Below are positions 1-8,278 of a stretch of DNA of 64,000 nucleotides, piece after piece. The first letter of the stretch is position 1. Each line of letters begins with the position of its first letter. The notes beneath the pieces were generated by a model, which ran no database searches, was not told where the DNA came from, and saw only the letters and a list, made by a program, of their open reading frames with translations. The stretch is from Desulfomarina profundi. GTDB lineage: Bacteria > Desulfobacterota > Desulfobulbia > Desulfobulbales > Desulfocapsaceae. The stretch spans positions 3,058,501 through 3,122,500 of the forward strand of contig NZ_AP024086.1 in NCBI RefSeq assembly GCF_019703855.1, in the 5' to 3' direction. The position numbers and the translations under genes are program-made.

Positions 1-112
1 CGTCAAACTTCACCAGGAAAAACGGGATCTGGCCGGAAGCCTCCTTGAAGGCAGTGATATCAGTGCCAAAATGAAATCGGATGATCTCCTCGACCTGATC
101 AAGGCAAGCTGA
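1..112 (+). CDS. SNF2-family helicase, C-terminal end (partial)
   Basis: The window opens inside a reading frame (codons from base 2) ending in TGA at 110-112. The 36 visible residues contain LHQEKRDLAGSLLEG and end in LLDLIKAS. This is the usual tail of bacterial SNF2/RapA-like DEAD-box ATPases, whose last helix reads like L(H/R)xxKRxLAxxLLEG followed by an acidic LLxLL segment. The motor domains lie upstream of the window. The assignment rests on this short tail only. Confidence 0.72.
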   Translation, partial: VKLHQEKRDLAGSLLEGSDISAKMKSDDLLDLIKAS

Positions 113-127
113 TTTTTTGTAACTGGT

Positions 128-207
128 CACAGGATTTGTAACTCTGTGTTTTTATCTACTTGCCTCTGGATCCCCCACCCTGCGGGTTTTTCGCTCACAG
201 ATTCAGG
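128..207. repeat. dispersed repeat family R3, copy a
   Basis: About 80 bp between the SNF2 tail and the next gene. Its end CACAGATTCAGG and the internal CCCTGCGGG are shared, in inverse orientation, with the copy at 24413-24496. The stretch CTGTGTTTTTAT is shared with the partial copy at 26227-26281. No open reading frame of note lies here. The rest of the 113-384 intergenic stretch shows nothing recognisable. Confidence 0.5.
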
Positions 208-384
208 TTTCCCTCATTTTTCTGTAAACTCTTTGCTGAAAAACAAATGGAAGTTGGTCATTTTTTTTTTGTTACGTATAATAGTAACAGGAAATGGATT
301 TCCAACTGATGATTACACAGAATACCTCTCGAATGAGGTATCTGTTTTATTTCCCCTGATCCAGCAAACCCGGATACTATTGCA

Positions 385-1218
385 GTGAGAAACAACAACC
401 ACAGGGAATTTTTCTTTATCCTCCTCTGCACCAGTGCGGTCCTCATGACACTGTTCTTTCGCTCTGCTGTTCATGAAGTTACCGCACCTTTCGTGGAAGA
501 ACAGGAAAACAGTGATTCCAATCCACAGGCAGCAGGAAAAATGGTCGTTTTTTTTCAGGAAAAACGACCATACACCATTACCTCCAAGGATGGTATGCGT
601 GGACTGATAGCTACTCCTGTGACCATGTTGTTTGAAAAAATCGGTATGAACTTCATCTGGGAAAGAATGCCCCTCAAACAACAGATGATTCTCATCAAAA
701 AAAACACGATCCGCGCATGCGGGGCGGGCTGGATCAAAACTGCCGAGGGTGAGATATTCGGCAAATACACACTGCCCATATACAAGAACAAACCGTTTGT
801 AGCCATAGCACGGGCCGACATTCCGTATCTTAAAGATGTGGAAACGGTTGACAGTCTTCTCTCCGAGTCAAAACTCCGCCTGCTCATCAAGGTCGGACAT
901 CCTTACGGGCGAAAGATAACAAGGCTCATGGAAGATCTCACTCCCTGGACGGTTTATACGACTGCAGATAACCGCAGTATGCTGAAAATGATCGAGACAC
1001 ACCGGGCAGACTATTGTTTTATGTCCCAGGAAGAGGCCCAGGATCTCCTCCTGTTCTCCGGGCTGAACAGTGAAAAATTCAGATTGATCAGCCTCAGTGA
1101 CAATCCGCCGGGAAATTCTTTTTATCTCCTGTGCTCAAAACAGGTCAAGGACGACACCATCAGACAATTGAACAACGCGATTCGGCATTTTGTCAACATC
1201 CAGGGCAATTCGCCATGA
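385..1218 (+). CDS. membrane-anchored periplasmic solute-binding (SBP_bac_3-like) sensor protein
   Basis: 277 residues from a GTG start. One hydrophobic segment (residues ~9-26) acts as signal anchor or signal peptide, and the rest is periplasmic. It carries the two-lobe pattern of amino-acid-type solute-binding proteins: a beta-strand entry RPYTITSKDGMRGL near residue 60, then the PxxxLFEKIG helix, and late strands with the YCFMSQEEA segment. The stop overlaps the start of the downstream sensor kinase (ATGA), so the two are translationally coupled. This suggests a ligand-sensing accessory of that kinase, not part of an ABC importer; no permease or ATPase genes are nearby. The ligand cannot be read from sequence. 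The GTG lacks a strong ribosome-binding site, so an internal ATG at 445 is a weaker alternative. Confidence 0.65.
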   Translation: MRNNNHREFFFILLCTSAVLMTLFFRSAVHEVTAPFVEEQENSDSNPQAAGKMVVFFQEKRPYTITSKDGMRGLIATPVTMLFEKIGMNFIWERMPLKQQMILIKKNTIRACGAGWIKTAEGEIFGKYTLPIYKNKPFVAIARADIPYLKDVETVDSLLSESKLRLLIKVGHPYGRKITRLMEDLTPWTVYTTADNRSMLKMIETHRADYCFMSQEEAQDLLLFSGLNSEKFRLISLSDNPPGNSFYLLCSKQVKDDTIRQLNNAIRHFVNIQGNSP

Positions 1219-3400
1219 ATATTGCCGAACACCACACAAAACTTCCAATATGGGCCATGGGACTGCTGACAATACTGTTCTGCGTCTTTACCCTGTCATA
1301 TGAAAAATACGTGTCAGAACAGGCCCAGGAAAAACTTGACCAGCACGCCCGCATAATTGCCGATGACCTATGGAATTTCAATTTTAATGGGGCTATTGAA
1401 TATCTAAAACTTGCCGCTGACTCCAATCACTATGAAAAACTCGCAGTAATCAGCCATAACGGTGAACTTTTTCAAGAAATTTCTACCTCTTTTCCAACTC
1501 CGCTTGAGTCGATTCTCATCAGAATCCATCTCACATCCAGGGTTATCCTGGTTTCGCAGATAGTATATAACAACAATATTATCGGCTGGATAGAAGCCGT
1601 CTGGATCCCTGAAACATTATATACCCACCTGTTTGTATTCATCTTTTTCCAGATGATTCTTCTGGCGGTTCTGTTATACAGCAGAATAGTCGGAGAAAAG
1701 GTCAAACTTGAACATATGGTCAATGAACGGACCAATGAACTGACCCGTTCCAACTCAATCCTGAAAAAGCAGATTGAAGAGCGCATCCACGCCGAGGAGG
1801 CCTTGAGAAAAAGTGAGGAAAAATATCGATTTCTAGCTGAAAATATTGAGGATGTAATCTGGACCTTGAACACGGATTTCCAATATTCATATGTCAGTCC
1901 GGTGGCCGAAAAAATGTACGGTTGGAAGCCGAAAGAACTGGTAGGATCGGAAATGGACAAGATTCTTGTACCGACATCCTGCACTGTCTTCAGGCAGTTT
2001 TTGAAAGAGATCAACGTTTTTGAAAAAAATGATTTCAATCCTCCACAACCTGCCATTTTAGAACTTGAAATTAAACATAAGAACGGTTCCACAATCTGGT
2101 GTGAAGTAACAATCTCTTTTCTCTTTGACGATATATCCGGGTTTACCGGGACCATGTGGGTGGCCAGGAACATCACGGAACGGCGTATTGCCCAACGGGA
2201 AAGAGAGGAACTGCAGGAAAAGCTGGAACGTTCCAAAAAAATGGAATCCCTTGGTCTCCTTGCCGGAGGAGTGGCTCATGATCTTAACAACGTGCTCTCG
2301 GGGATTGTCAGCTACCCCGATCTTATCCTGCTTGATATTAACCAGGACTCTCCCCTGCGTGAACGAATTGAAACCATTCGAGACTCAGGGATAAAGGCAG
2401 CGGAAATCGTAAATGACCTGCTGACTTTGACACGACGCGGTGTTTTTTCCACCCAGGTTTTAAATCTCAACACCCTGGTAAAAGAGTATATTTCCTCCCA
2501 GAATACAGGAAGATGATCAGCTATCATCCTGAAATAGAAGTAAAACTTCGCCTTGAAGAAAATCTGCCCAATATCAAAGGCTCCCCCACTCCCCTGAAAA
2601 AAGTCATTATGAATCTTGTCTCCAACGCTGCTGAAGCACAGGTCAGGGGTGGGGAAATTTTAGTCAAGACATCAAGTCGCTATCTGGACAAAACGCTGGA
2701 AGGATACCAATCAATTGCCCATGGAGAATACTCGGTTCTCAGCGTTATTGACAGGGGAGAAGGAATTGATCCGGAAGATCTGAGAAGAATTTTTGAGCCA
2801 TTCTATACGAAAAAAGTCATGGGCAGAAGCGGAACCGGACTCGGGCTTACGGTTGTCTGGGGAACTATCGAGGACCACAAGGGATACATAGACATCAGCA
2901 GCGATAAAAACAAAGGAACAACTATTGATGTGTATATTCCCATCTGCAGAGAGCTTATAGAAAAGAATGGCACCTCTGAAGAAGTTGCAGATTTCCGAGG
3001 GAGTGGGGAAAAAATTCTTGTGGTTGACGACATTGATTACCAGCGAAGAATTGCCTGCGCCATTTTGAAACGGTTAAATTATAAGGTTATTTCAGTTGCC
3101 AGTGGTGAAGAAGCAATTTCCTATCTGAAACAGGATAGAGCAGATCTTGTCATGCTGGATATGATCATGGACAATGGTATGGACGGTCTCGAAACATACG
3201 AAAACATCATCAAATACAATCCCCGCCAGAAGGCAATAATAGCCAGTGGGTTTTCAGAAACGGACCGGGTAAAACAGGCACAACGTCTTGGCGCGGGACG
3301 GTATATAAAAAAACCGTATAAGCTGGAACTGCTTGGTAAAATAATTTACCAGGAACTCCGAGGAGATAAGGAGTCGTTATCAAATGGTCCAGGCGGCTGA
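1215..3400 (+). CDS. hybrid sensor histidine kinase (PAS-HisKA-HATPase-REC), frameshifted in this sequence
   Basis: Two consecutive frames (1215-2516 and 2513-3400) form one 728-residue protein if a single C is added to the CCC run at 2497-2499. This restores SSPEYRKMISYHP, the usual linker between these domains. Order: transmembrane helix ~12-31, periplasmic or extracytoplasmic segment, second helix ~138-158, coiled coil, PAS (~200-330), HisKA with the H-box AGGVAHDLNN (phospho-acceptor His), HATPase with NLVSNAAEA, DRGEGI and GTGLGL boxes, then a receiver domain (VVDD ... MLDMIMD, Lys in IKKPYK). The start at 1215 is chosen because it overlaps the upstream stop as ATGA; a longer frame from 1131 would overlap that gene by 88 bases. 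Likely an inner-membrane phosphorelay sensor receiving input from the upstream binding protein. Output target unknown. Confidence 0.85.
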
Positions 3401-3497
3401 GAATACACCTGAATCAGTGGACGTTTTCCCCCATTCTCAGTTTCCTCATCCCTTATAAAATACATGGGTTAATCGCAGATATACATTGCTTTCCCTC

Positions 3498-3540
3498 TTT
3501 ACAGGAAGGAGTGTTATGATTACATAACTAACAGGTTAGT
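3498..3540 (+). promoter_or_regulatory. promoter with TetR operator palindrome
   Basis: A sigma-70-like promoter, TTTACA (3498-3503), 17-base spacer, TACATA (3521-3526), is followed directly by the palindrome ACTAACAGGTTAGT (3527-3540), six-base perfect arms around AG. The palindrome covers the expected transcription start, just upstream of the TetR gene. This is the classical arrangement for autorepression by TetR proteins; binding by this regulator is inferred. Confidence 0.62.
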
Positions 3541-3559
3541 AATAAACAGGGACAACAAT

Positions 3560-4189
3560 ATGAGAAATAAAAGGCTGACGGCAGAGCAAAGACGTGAACA
3601 GATCCTGCGCAAAGTAAAAGAGCTATGTACGAACAAAGGGTTTGCAGGCACAACACTGGATGAAATTGCAAACGCTGCAAATGTGAGCCGCGCACTCATC
3701 GTCCAACACTTTGGAAGCAAAGAGAATCTTTATGAAGCGCTGATAGATTATCTCTTCTGCGATCATCCCATGGAAAAAGACCCAGCAATCAAAGCCTATG
3801 CTGAGCGGAAAGATGATCGTGGTGTTTTTATGGCATATTGCGAACATGCCTATGATCACATGGTGGCAGAACAAACTGAATCCCCCTTGAAATTGGTCAT
3901 GTTCAGTATGCTTGAAAAACCGGATTTATATACAAAACATTTCCAAAAGAGGAAAATCAAAGGGATTGAAGTGCTGGAAGAATATGTTTCTAACAGAATT
4001 AAAGACAATGTGTTCAAGAGCGTTGACCCATTTTATGTAGCTCTTGCTTTTTCTTCCATGATTACCCAGCTTTTATTAGAAACTTCCGTATTGAAAACCA
4101 TACGGAACAGGGATGAATTCCTCAATATAACAGGAACAATGGTAGATCTTTTTTTAAACGGACTAACACGGGAGAGAGGTGTACTATGA
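3560..4189 (+). CDS. TetR/AcrR-family transcriptional regulator
   Basis: 209 residues. The N-terminal helix-turn-helix (~residues 12-60) is typical: REQILRKVKELC, TTLDEIANAANVSRALIVQHFGSKENLY. The remainder is the variable all-helical ligand-binding domain. ATG at 3560 follows a modest AGGGAC ribosome-binding site and an operator-like palindrome, so it probably represses its own transcription. Its stop overlaps the start of the zinc-ribbon/winged-helix gene downstream (ATGA), and those two form the visible operon. The inducer and other targets are unknown; no efflux or degradation genes are adjacent on this strand. Confidence 0.88.
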   Translation: MRNKRLTAEQRREQILRKVKELCTNKGFAGTTLDEIANAANVSRALIVQHFGSKENLYEALIDYLFCDHPMEKDPAIKAYAERKDDRGVFMAYCEHAYDHMVAEQTESPLKLVMFSMLEKPDLYTKHFQKRKIKGIEVLEEYVSNRIKDNVFKSVDPFYVALAFSSMITQLLLETSVLKTIRNRDEFLNITGTMVDLFLNGLTRERGVL

Positions 4190-4542
4190 AATGCCAAAAA
4201 TGTGGAACTTTAATTGCTGATGAAACTGATGCATATAAACATGGAGATCAGAGTCTTTGCGAGGACTGCTATCTGGATATTGTGGCAACACCCAAGACTT
4301 GTGACCCCTGGGCGGTCTACACGGCAAAAAGTCTAACCAAGGAAAAACCGGTTTTAACACCGATACAAGAAAAAATCCTGTCCCTGGTTGAGGAAAAACC
4401 AGGTACGGCAGAAGAAATTTGTGCAGAACTGGGGATAACTGAAAGCGAATTTCGATTAAACTTTACCCCCCTCAGGCACATGGAACTTGCCCGGGCATGC
4501 AAGGTGGACAACAGGGTTTGTTATACACTTTTTAACCGGTAA
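4186..4542 (+). CDS. small zinc-ribbon plus winged-helix protein
   Basis: 118 residues. The N-terminus holds CxxC pairs at C3/C6 and C25/C28, a zinc-ribbon-like arrangement. After a linker, residues ~58-118 look like a winged helix: LTPIQEKILSLVEEKPGTAEEICAELG then ITESEFRLNFTPLRHMELAR. It starts inside the stop of the TetR gene (ATGA), so it is translationally coupled. A role as DNA- or protein-binding partner of that regulator is plausible but inferred. I do not recognise a named family. Confidence 0.72.
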   Translation: MKCQKCGTLIADETDAYKHGDQSLCEDCYLDIVATPKTCDPWAVYTAKSLTKEKPVLTPIQEKILSLVEEKPGTAEEICAELGITESEFRLNFTPLRHMELARACKVDNRVCYTLFNR

Positions 4543-4602
4543 GAATTTTCCTTATCAGAATAACCACCGCAAGAAACAGCCCCCCGTCCTGTTACTTTAA
4601 CA

Positions 4603-4723
4603 GCATGGCCGGACCAAATGGCTCGGCCATTTATGCCCCTTGGGTATTTATGCCCGTTGGGTATTTATGCCCCTTGGGTACAACAAAGCAAATAAAAATC
4701 ACAACCGTGGCGAAATGATCTTC
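4603..4723. repeat. dispersed repeat family R2, copy a
   Basis: An intergenic unit beginning GCATGGCCGGACCAAATGGCTC, here cut at 20 in the family consensus GCATGGCTGGGCCAAATGG, and ending near GGCGAAATGATCTTC. The same order of blocks (GCATGGCTGG, GGGTACAACAAAGCAA, AAAATC, GCGGCGAAAC) recurs at 19297-19393 and 41401-41492, and inversely at 39061-39156. It contains a 17-bp tandem repeat and abuts an R1 repeat at 4724 without a gap. Confidence 0.55.
4629..4679. repeat. 17-bp tandem repeat, three units
   Basis: Three head-to-tail copies of ATTTATGCCCCTTGGGT (units at 4629, 4646, 4663; the middle one has one substitution). They lie inside R2 copy a, where other R2 copies have one unit, so this is a local expansion. 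Confidence 0.85.
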
Positions 4724-4963
4724 AACCCGGATTTCTCATGAGTTCAGGCTGCGCCAGGTTCAAAGTTCCCGGAGTCTTCGCTTACCTGGCAGCGAATTAT
4801 AGTGATCTATATTTACTGCCGAAATACTGCAGAAGATGGCGTCGCCTGGACTGACCTCTGGTGAACATTGTGTAAATTTTTCTGGGTCACTGATAATTGT
4901 CTTATTGTTTGTGTTCTATAATTATTCTCAAAATTGACACAATGTTCATGAGGAATGCGGGTT
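4724..4963. repeat. dispersed repeat family R1, copy A (full length)
   Basis: 240 bp bounded by inverted ends AACCCGGATTTCTCATGA and TCATGAGGAATGCGGGTT. In inverse orientation it aligns over its whole length with copy B at 13175-13399, including the blocks AACATTGTGTCAATTTTGAG, CCAGGCGACGCCATC and CAGTAAATATAG. It has no coding frame. Together with R2 copy a it fills the 4543-5014 gene-free stretch. Confidence 0.75.
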
Positions 4964-5014
4964 AACTGCTTGATTTTCAGCTAAACAAGAACACTTTTTT
5001 CTTTTCAGCCTGTC

Positions 5015-5419
5015 TCACTCCCTCAGGAGAGCCAGAATCAGACCGAAAAACCCTGTTTCATTCTGTTGATACTGCCAGCCCAGGTGAACCCCACAATTCC
5101 TGCAGAGGGAGAAACGCCATACATACCCCTTAAACCATGTGAATTCACTGGTTGCCGGTCCCGCCTGTACACATCCCCCGGCATTACGAAAACAACCGAG
5201 ATGGAAAACCACCCCGGCAGGATTAAAAAAAGTGTGTTCATGGGCTCCATTGACTTCTATTGCCTGTTCCTTTCCGGTGATACCATATCCGCATGGTCTG
5301 CAGAAAAGAGCTTTTTCCTTCCGTTCCCCTGTTTCATTCTCTCCATCGATTAGAGAATCAAGTGCATTTTCAGGGAGAGTCTTTCCACGAAATTCGTACA
5401 ATAGATGGCAACTTTCCAT
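5015..5419 (-). CDS. CULT-domain (cereblon thalidomide-binding-domain-like) protein
   Basis: 134 residues, almost entirely one CULT domain (cereblon domain of unknown activity). Visible features: zinc ligands C40/C43 in FCRPCG and C106/C109 in CRNCG; the aromatic cage W95, W101 and W115 in FTWFKGYVW and HLGW, which match the three tryptophans lining the glutarimide/uridine pocket of human cereblon and bacterial single-domain homologues; plus HTFFNPAGVVFHLGCF. The start at 5419 lies 8 bases after the cobA-hemD stop; an upstream ATG at 5461 would overlap that gene. Co-transcribed with it. Biological function of bacterial CULT proteins is not established; a small-ligand or degron-like binding role is inference. 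Confidence 0.85.
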   Translation of the reverse strand: MESCHLLYEFRGKTLPENALDSLIDGENETGERKEKALFCRPCGYGITGKEQAIEVNGAHEHTFFNPAGVVFHLGCFRNAGGCVQAGPATSEFTWFKGYVWRFSLCRNCGVHLGWQYQQNETGFFGLILALLRE

Positions 5420-5427
5420 AGCGATTC

Positions 5428-6982
5428 TTACGCTTTTGTATAATACTCCACAATGGACCAAACCAGCTCCGAAATGGTATATTCTTCTGCTTGAACAGTA
5501 ACTTGCAGTCCATTATCCGTAATAGTTTTCGCGGTTATCGGCCCTATGGCCGCAATATCAACCCCTTCCATAAGCCGTTCAAGTTCATCCTGGCTTTCGG
5601 CATCCACCATGGAAAGAAAATTTCTAACGGTAGAAGAACTGGTGAAGGTGACCATATCGATCCGCCCCATCTCCAGATCAGCCCGCAGGCTCTTTTTTGG
5701 CTGGATAGCAGGACAATTCTGGTATACAGGGGCAACTGTGACCTGGGCACCTGCTCCCCGTAATGTTTCCGGCAGTATTTCTCGGGCTTTCAGGGCACGG
5801 GGAATGAGGATATTCCGCCCTTCAACACCCTGATCAAGTAGACTTTCAGCCAACCCCTCTCCTGTAAACGTATTGGGAATAAGATCGGCGTTTATACCAT
5901 ATTGCAGAAGAAGATCGGCTGTACTTTTTCCCACTGCGGCAATATCAGGACCTTTCAGATCCCTGGCATCCATACCCTTTGAATACAGATGCTCAAAGAA
6001 ATACTTGACCCCGTTCAAAGATGTAAAGAGAATCCAGTGATATTCATCAAGCCGTTCCAGCTCATCATCGAGTATCTCATAGGATTCCACCGGTTTTATG
6101 TTAATGGTTGAATACTCAATGCAGTCTGCACCAAACTCTTCAAGTCCGGCAACAAGCTCACTGGCCTGCTCCCTTGTCCTGGTAACGATGATTTTTTTGC
6201 CGAAAAGAGGTCGTTTCTCGAACCAGTCGATACTTTCACGGAGTTTAACCACTTCACCAACAATAATAAGGGAAGGTGGCTTTATCCCACTGTCCCTGAC
6301 GATGTCGGTAATCGTATCCAGTGTGCCGACAACAGATCGCTGCTCAGGAGTGGAAGCCCACCTGACAACGGCCACCGGAGTCTTGGGATCCCGTCCGTGT
6401 CGAATGAGGTTATCCATGATAACCGGAAGGTTTTTAATCCCCATATATACAACCAGGGTTCCCACCCCTGTTGCCAGTTTTGCCCAGTCAATATTTGATG
6501 TTTCCTTGGTGGGATCCTCATGTCCGGTCAGGAAAGCAACCGAGGCGGTATACCCCCGATGGGTTATGGGAATCCCGGCATAGGTGGCAGCCGCTGTGGC
6601 CGATGTAACCCCGGGTACGACCTCGAAAGCGACTCCCGCCTCATGCAGGACTTCGAGTTCCTCTCCCCCCGACCAAAGATAAAGGGATCTCCACCCTTCA
6701 GCCTGACAACAAATTTTCCCGCCTGTGCATGATCCACCAGCATCTGGTTGATTTCGTCCTGGGTGTGAGTATGTTTCACTCCGCCCTTTTTCCCAACGTA
6801 AATACGTTCAGCCGATACCGGAACATGATTCAACAGTTTCTTGCTGGCGAGGTAATCGTAAAAAACGACCTCAGCCCGCTCCAGCAGTCTCTTTCCACGT
6901 ACGGTTATAAGGCCGGGATCCCCGGTCCTGCACCAACCAGATAGACCTTACCGGGCCTGGTTGTATTTGGCTTCTTTTTCAT
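5428..6982 (-). CDS. cobA-hemD: uroporphyrinogen-III C-methyltransferase / uroporphyrinogen-III synthase fusion, frameshifted twice in this sequence
   Basis: Bifunctional tetrapyrrole enzyme. The CobA/SUMT half makes precorrin-2 from uroporphyrinogen III (towards sirohaem and cobalamin); the HemD half cyclises hydroxymethylbilane. The reading frame runs through three frames on the minus strand. Adding one G to the run at 6920-6923 restores VGAGPGDPGLITVRGKRLL, and one to the run at 6665-6670 restores GGDPFIFGRGGEELEVL. The repaired protein is 518 residues. SUMT motifs: VGAGPGDP near residue 16, GGDPFIFGRG, then VVYMGIKNL; HemD from about residue 250 (GKKIIVTRTREQASEL, TFTSSSTVRNF). Start at 6982 is preceded by AGGAAT. 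The fused architecture is known in clostridia and Desulfobacterota. Sirohaem is needed by sulfite reductases. Confidence 0.88.
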
Positions 6983-7040
6983 AATCGATACATTCCTGAC
7001 TGACTCAGGGTTCATGGATAATGCTCTCTCGACAAAGGCA

Positions 7041-7077
7041 AAAAAGGGCTTCCCCGAAGTTCGGGACAGCCCTTTAT
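7041..7077 (-). terminator. intrinsic terminator of adk
   Basis: On the minus strand a hairpin with arms AAAGGGCT/AGCCC(TTT), plus an inner pairing of CCCGAA with TTCGGG, is followed by a run of T (bases 7041-7046 read in reverse). It lies about 60 bases after the adk stop and upstream of the cobA-hemD start, separating the two units. Confidence 0.72.
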
Positions 7078-7138
7078 GCCGGTTAACCGCCACTCCCGTT
7101 AACAGTAACAGCGAGAGAGGACAGAATTAACAATATGA

Positions 7139-7819
7139 TTACAGCTCTTTCATTATGGCCTCGGTTACTTCCTGAATGGAAACAGAACCATCAACGGAGA
7201 TGACTTTCGGGCCACCGGCCTGCTTGAAATAATTCACAGCGGCCATTGTTCCTGTCTCTTCATCATAATAAATGCCATGACGTTTGTTGATAGCATCCTC
7301 ATCCTGATCATCCGCACGGGTCTTCAGTTCTCCACCGCATACACGACAAACCAGTTTTCCATCTTTTTCCACAGGCTTGATGGCTTCAAAGGCTATATGA
7401 TTGGGATGATTATTATCATTCACACAGAGCCGACGCCCCATGATTCGCTCTTTGGCAATTTCGCGGTCAAGAACAATCTCAATCACGTAATCCAGGGCAA
7501 GACCCTCTTTTTGCAACGTTTCGGCAAGAGTTATCGCCTGATCTTTTGAACGGGGAAAACCGTCAAGAATCCAGCCGTCTTTACAATCGTCCTGCTGCAA
7601 TCGGGAAATCATCATGGGAATGGTGATATCATCCGGCACGAGGTCGCCCCTGTCGATATACTCTTTTGCCTTTTTCCCAAGCTCGGTTCCACCACCGATA
7701 TGCTCACGAAAGATTGCACCCGATTCAATATGGGGAATATTGAATTTCTTCTGAACGATTGCACCCTGGGTACCCTTGCCACTGCCGTTCGGCCCAAAAA
7801 ACAGGATGTTCTTACCCAT
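7139..7819 (-). CDS. adk: adenylate kinase
   Basis: 226 residues; interconverts ATP + AMP and two ADP in the cytoplasm. P-loop GPNGSGKGTQ at residues 9-18, AMP-site segment SGAIFREHI, and DGWILDGFPRS in the core. The LID region has C132, C158 and C161 (CRVC) plus nearby His residues, resembling the metal-binding LID of zinc-type adenylate kinases. The C-terminus is longer than in Escherichia coli Adk. The start at 7819 is set by an AGGAG ribosome-binding site 7 bases upstream; the frame extends 7 codons further without support. A terminator follows. Confidence 0.95.
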   Translation of the reverse strand: MGKNILFFGPNGSGKGTQGAIVQKKFNIPHIESGAIFREHIGGGTELGKKAKEYIDRGDLVPDDITIPMMISRLQQDDCKDGWILDGFPRSKDQAITLAETLQKEGLALDYVIEIVLDREIAKERIMGRRLCVNDNNHPNHIAFEAIKPVEKDGKLVCRVCGGELKTRADDQDEDAINKRHGIYYDEETGTMAAVNYFKQAGGPKVISVDGSVSIQEVTEAIMKEL

Positions 7820-8278
7820 AATTTTCTCCTTTAAAAACAAATAACAAATAATTAAAAAACTCTATAAAAACGACGGCAACAGAACAACAACTCACACGAT
7901 TTCAGAAACCATAACTCCGGATTTCCGGCCAGATGCAATCCCGCCGCCACTTAACTCATATCATGTAAATTTCAGACAGCAGGGCAAATTATTCCCGCCG
8001 GTGAAAACATTCATCGACACCCTTTCCGGTAGTTCCCAGACACAAAAAGCAGGGTTCAGGGCAGGTATTATAGCCGAAAAGGTACTGACGGGCCATAAAA
8101 ATATCTCCCCATAGATTTTGACTTTCACCGCTAAAGCGATTACTTTCAGGGTCATTACAGGTTTTTTCCTGAATTTATAACAGACAAACTGGAACTCTCG
8201 TTTATTCAGGGATTCGGATTACAGGCAGCTTTACAAGGGGCCCTCCATACAACCACAAATCATTACACTACACCAGCT
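7820..8278. other. divergent intergenic region adk / hom
   Basis: 459 bases between two divergent genes. I see no convincing RNA, repeat or gene. It must hold promoters for both genes, but no clear -35/-10 pair stands out. Confidence 0.5.

Noticed and set aside
1472-2236. 254-codon antisense frame over the sensor kinase
   Set aside because: Lies fully inside the PAS region of a supported gene and has no motif or ribosome-binding site.
4629-4679. Possible CRISPR or iteron array
   Set aside because: The 17-bp units are directly contiguous with no spacers, only three copies, and are part of a dispersed repeat; no cas or replication genes nearby.
4724-4963. R1 element as an insertion sequence
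   Set aside because: Only ~240 bp, no transposase frame in any copy; can at most be a non-autonomous derivative.
5066-5353. 95-codon plus-strand frame over the CULT gene
   Set aside because: The opposite strand encodes a protein with conserved zinc and Trp-cage residues; this frame is its shadow.
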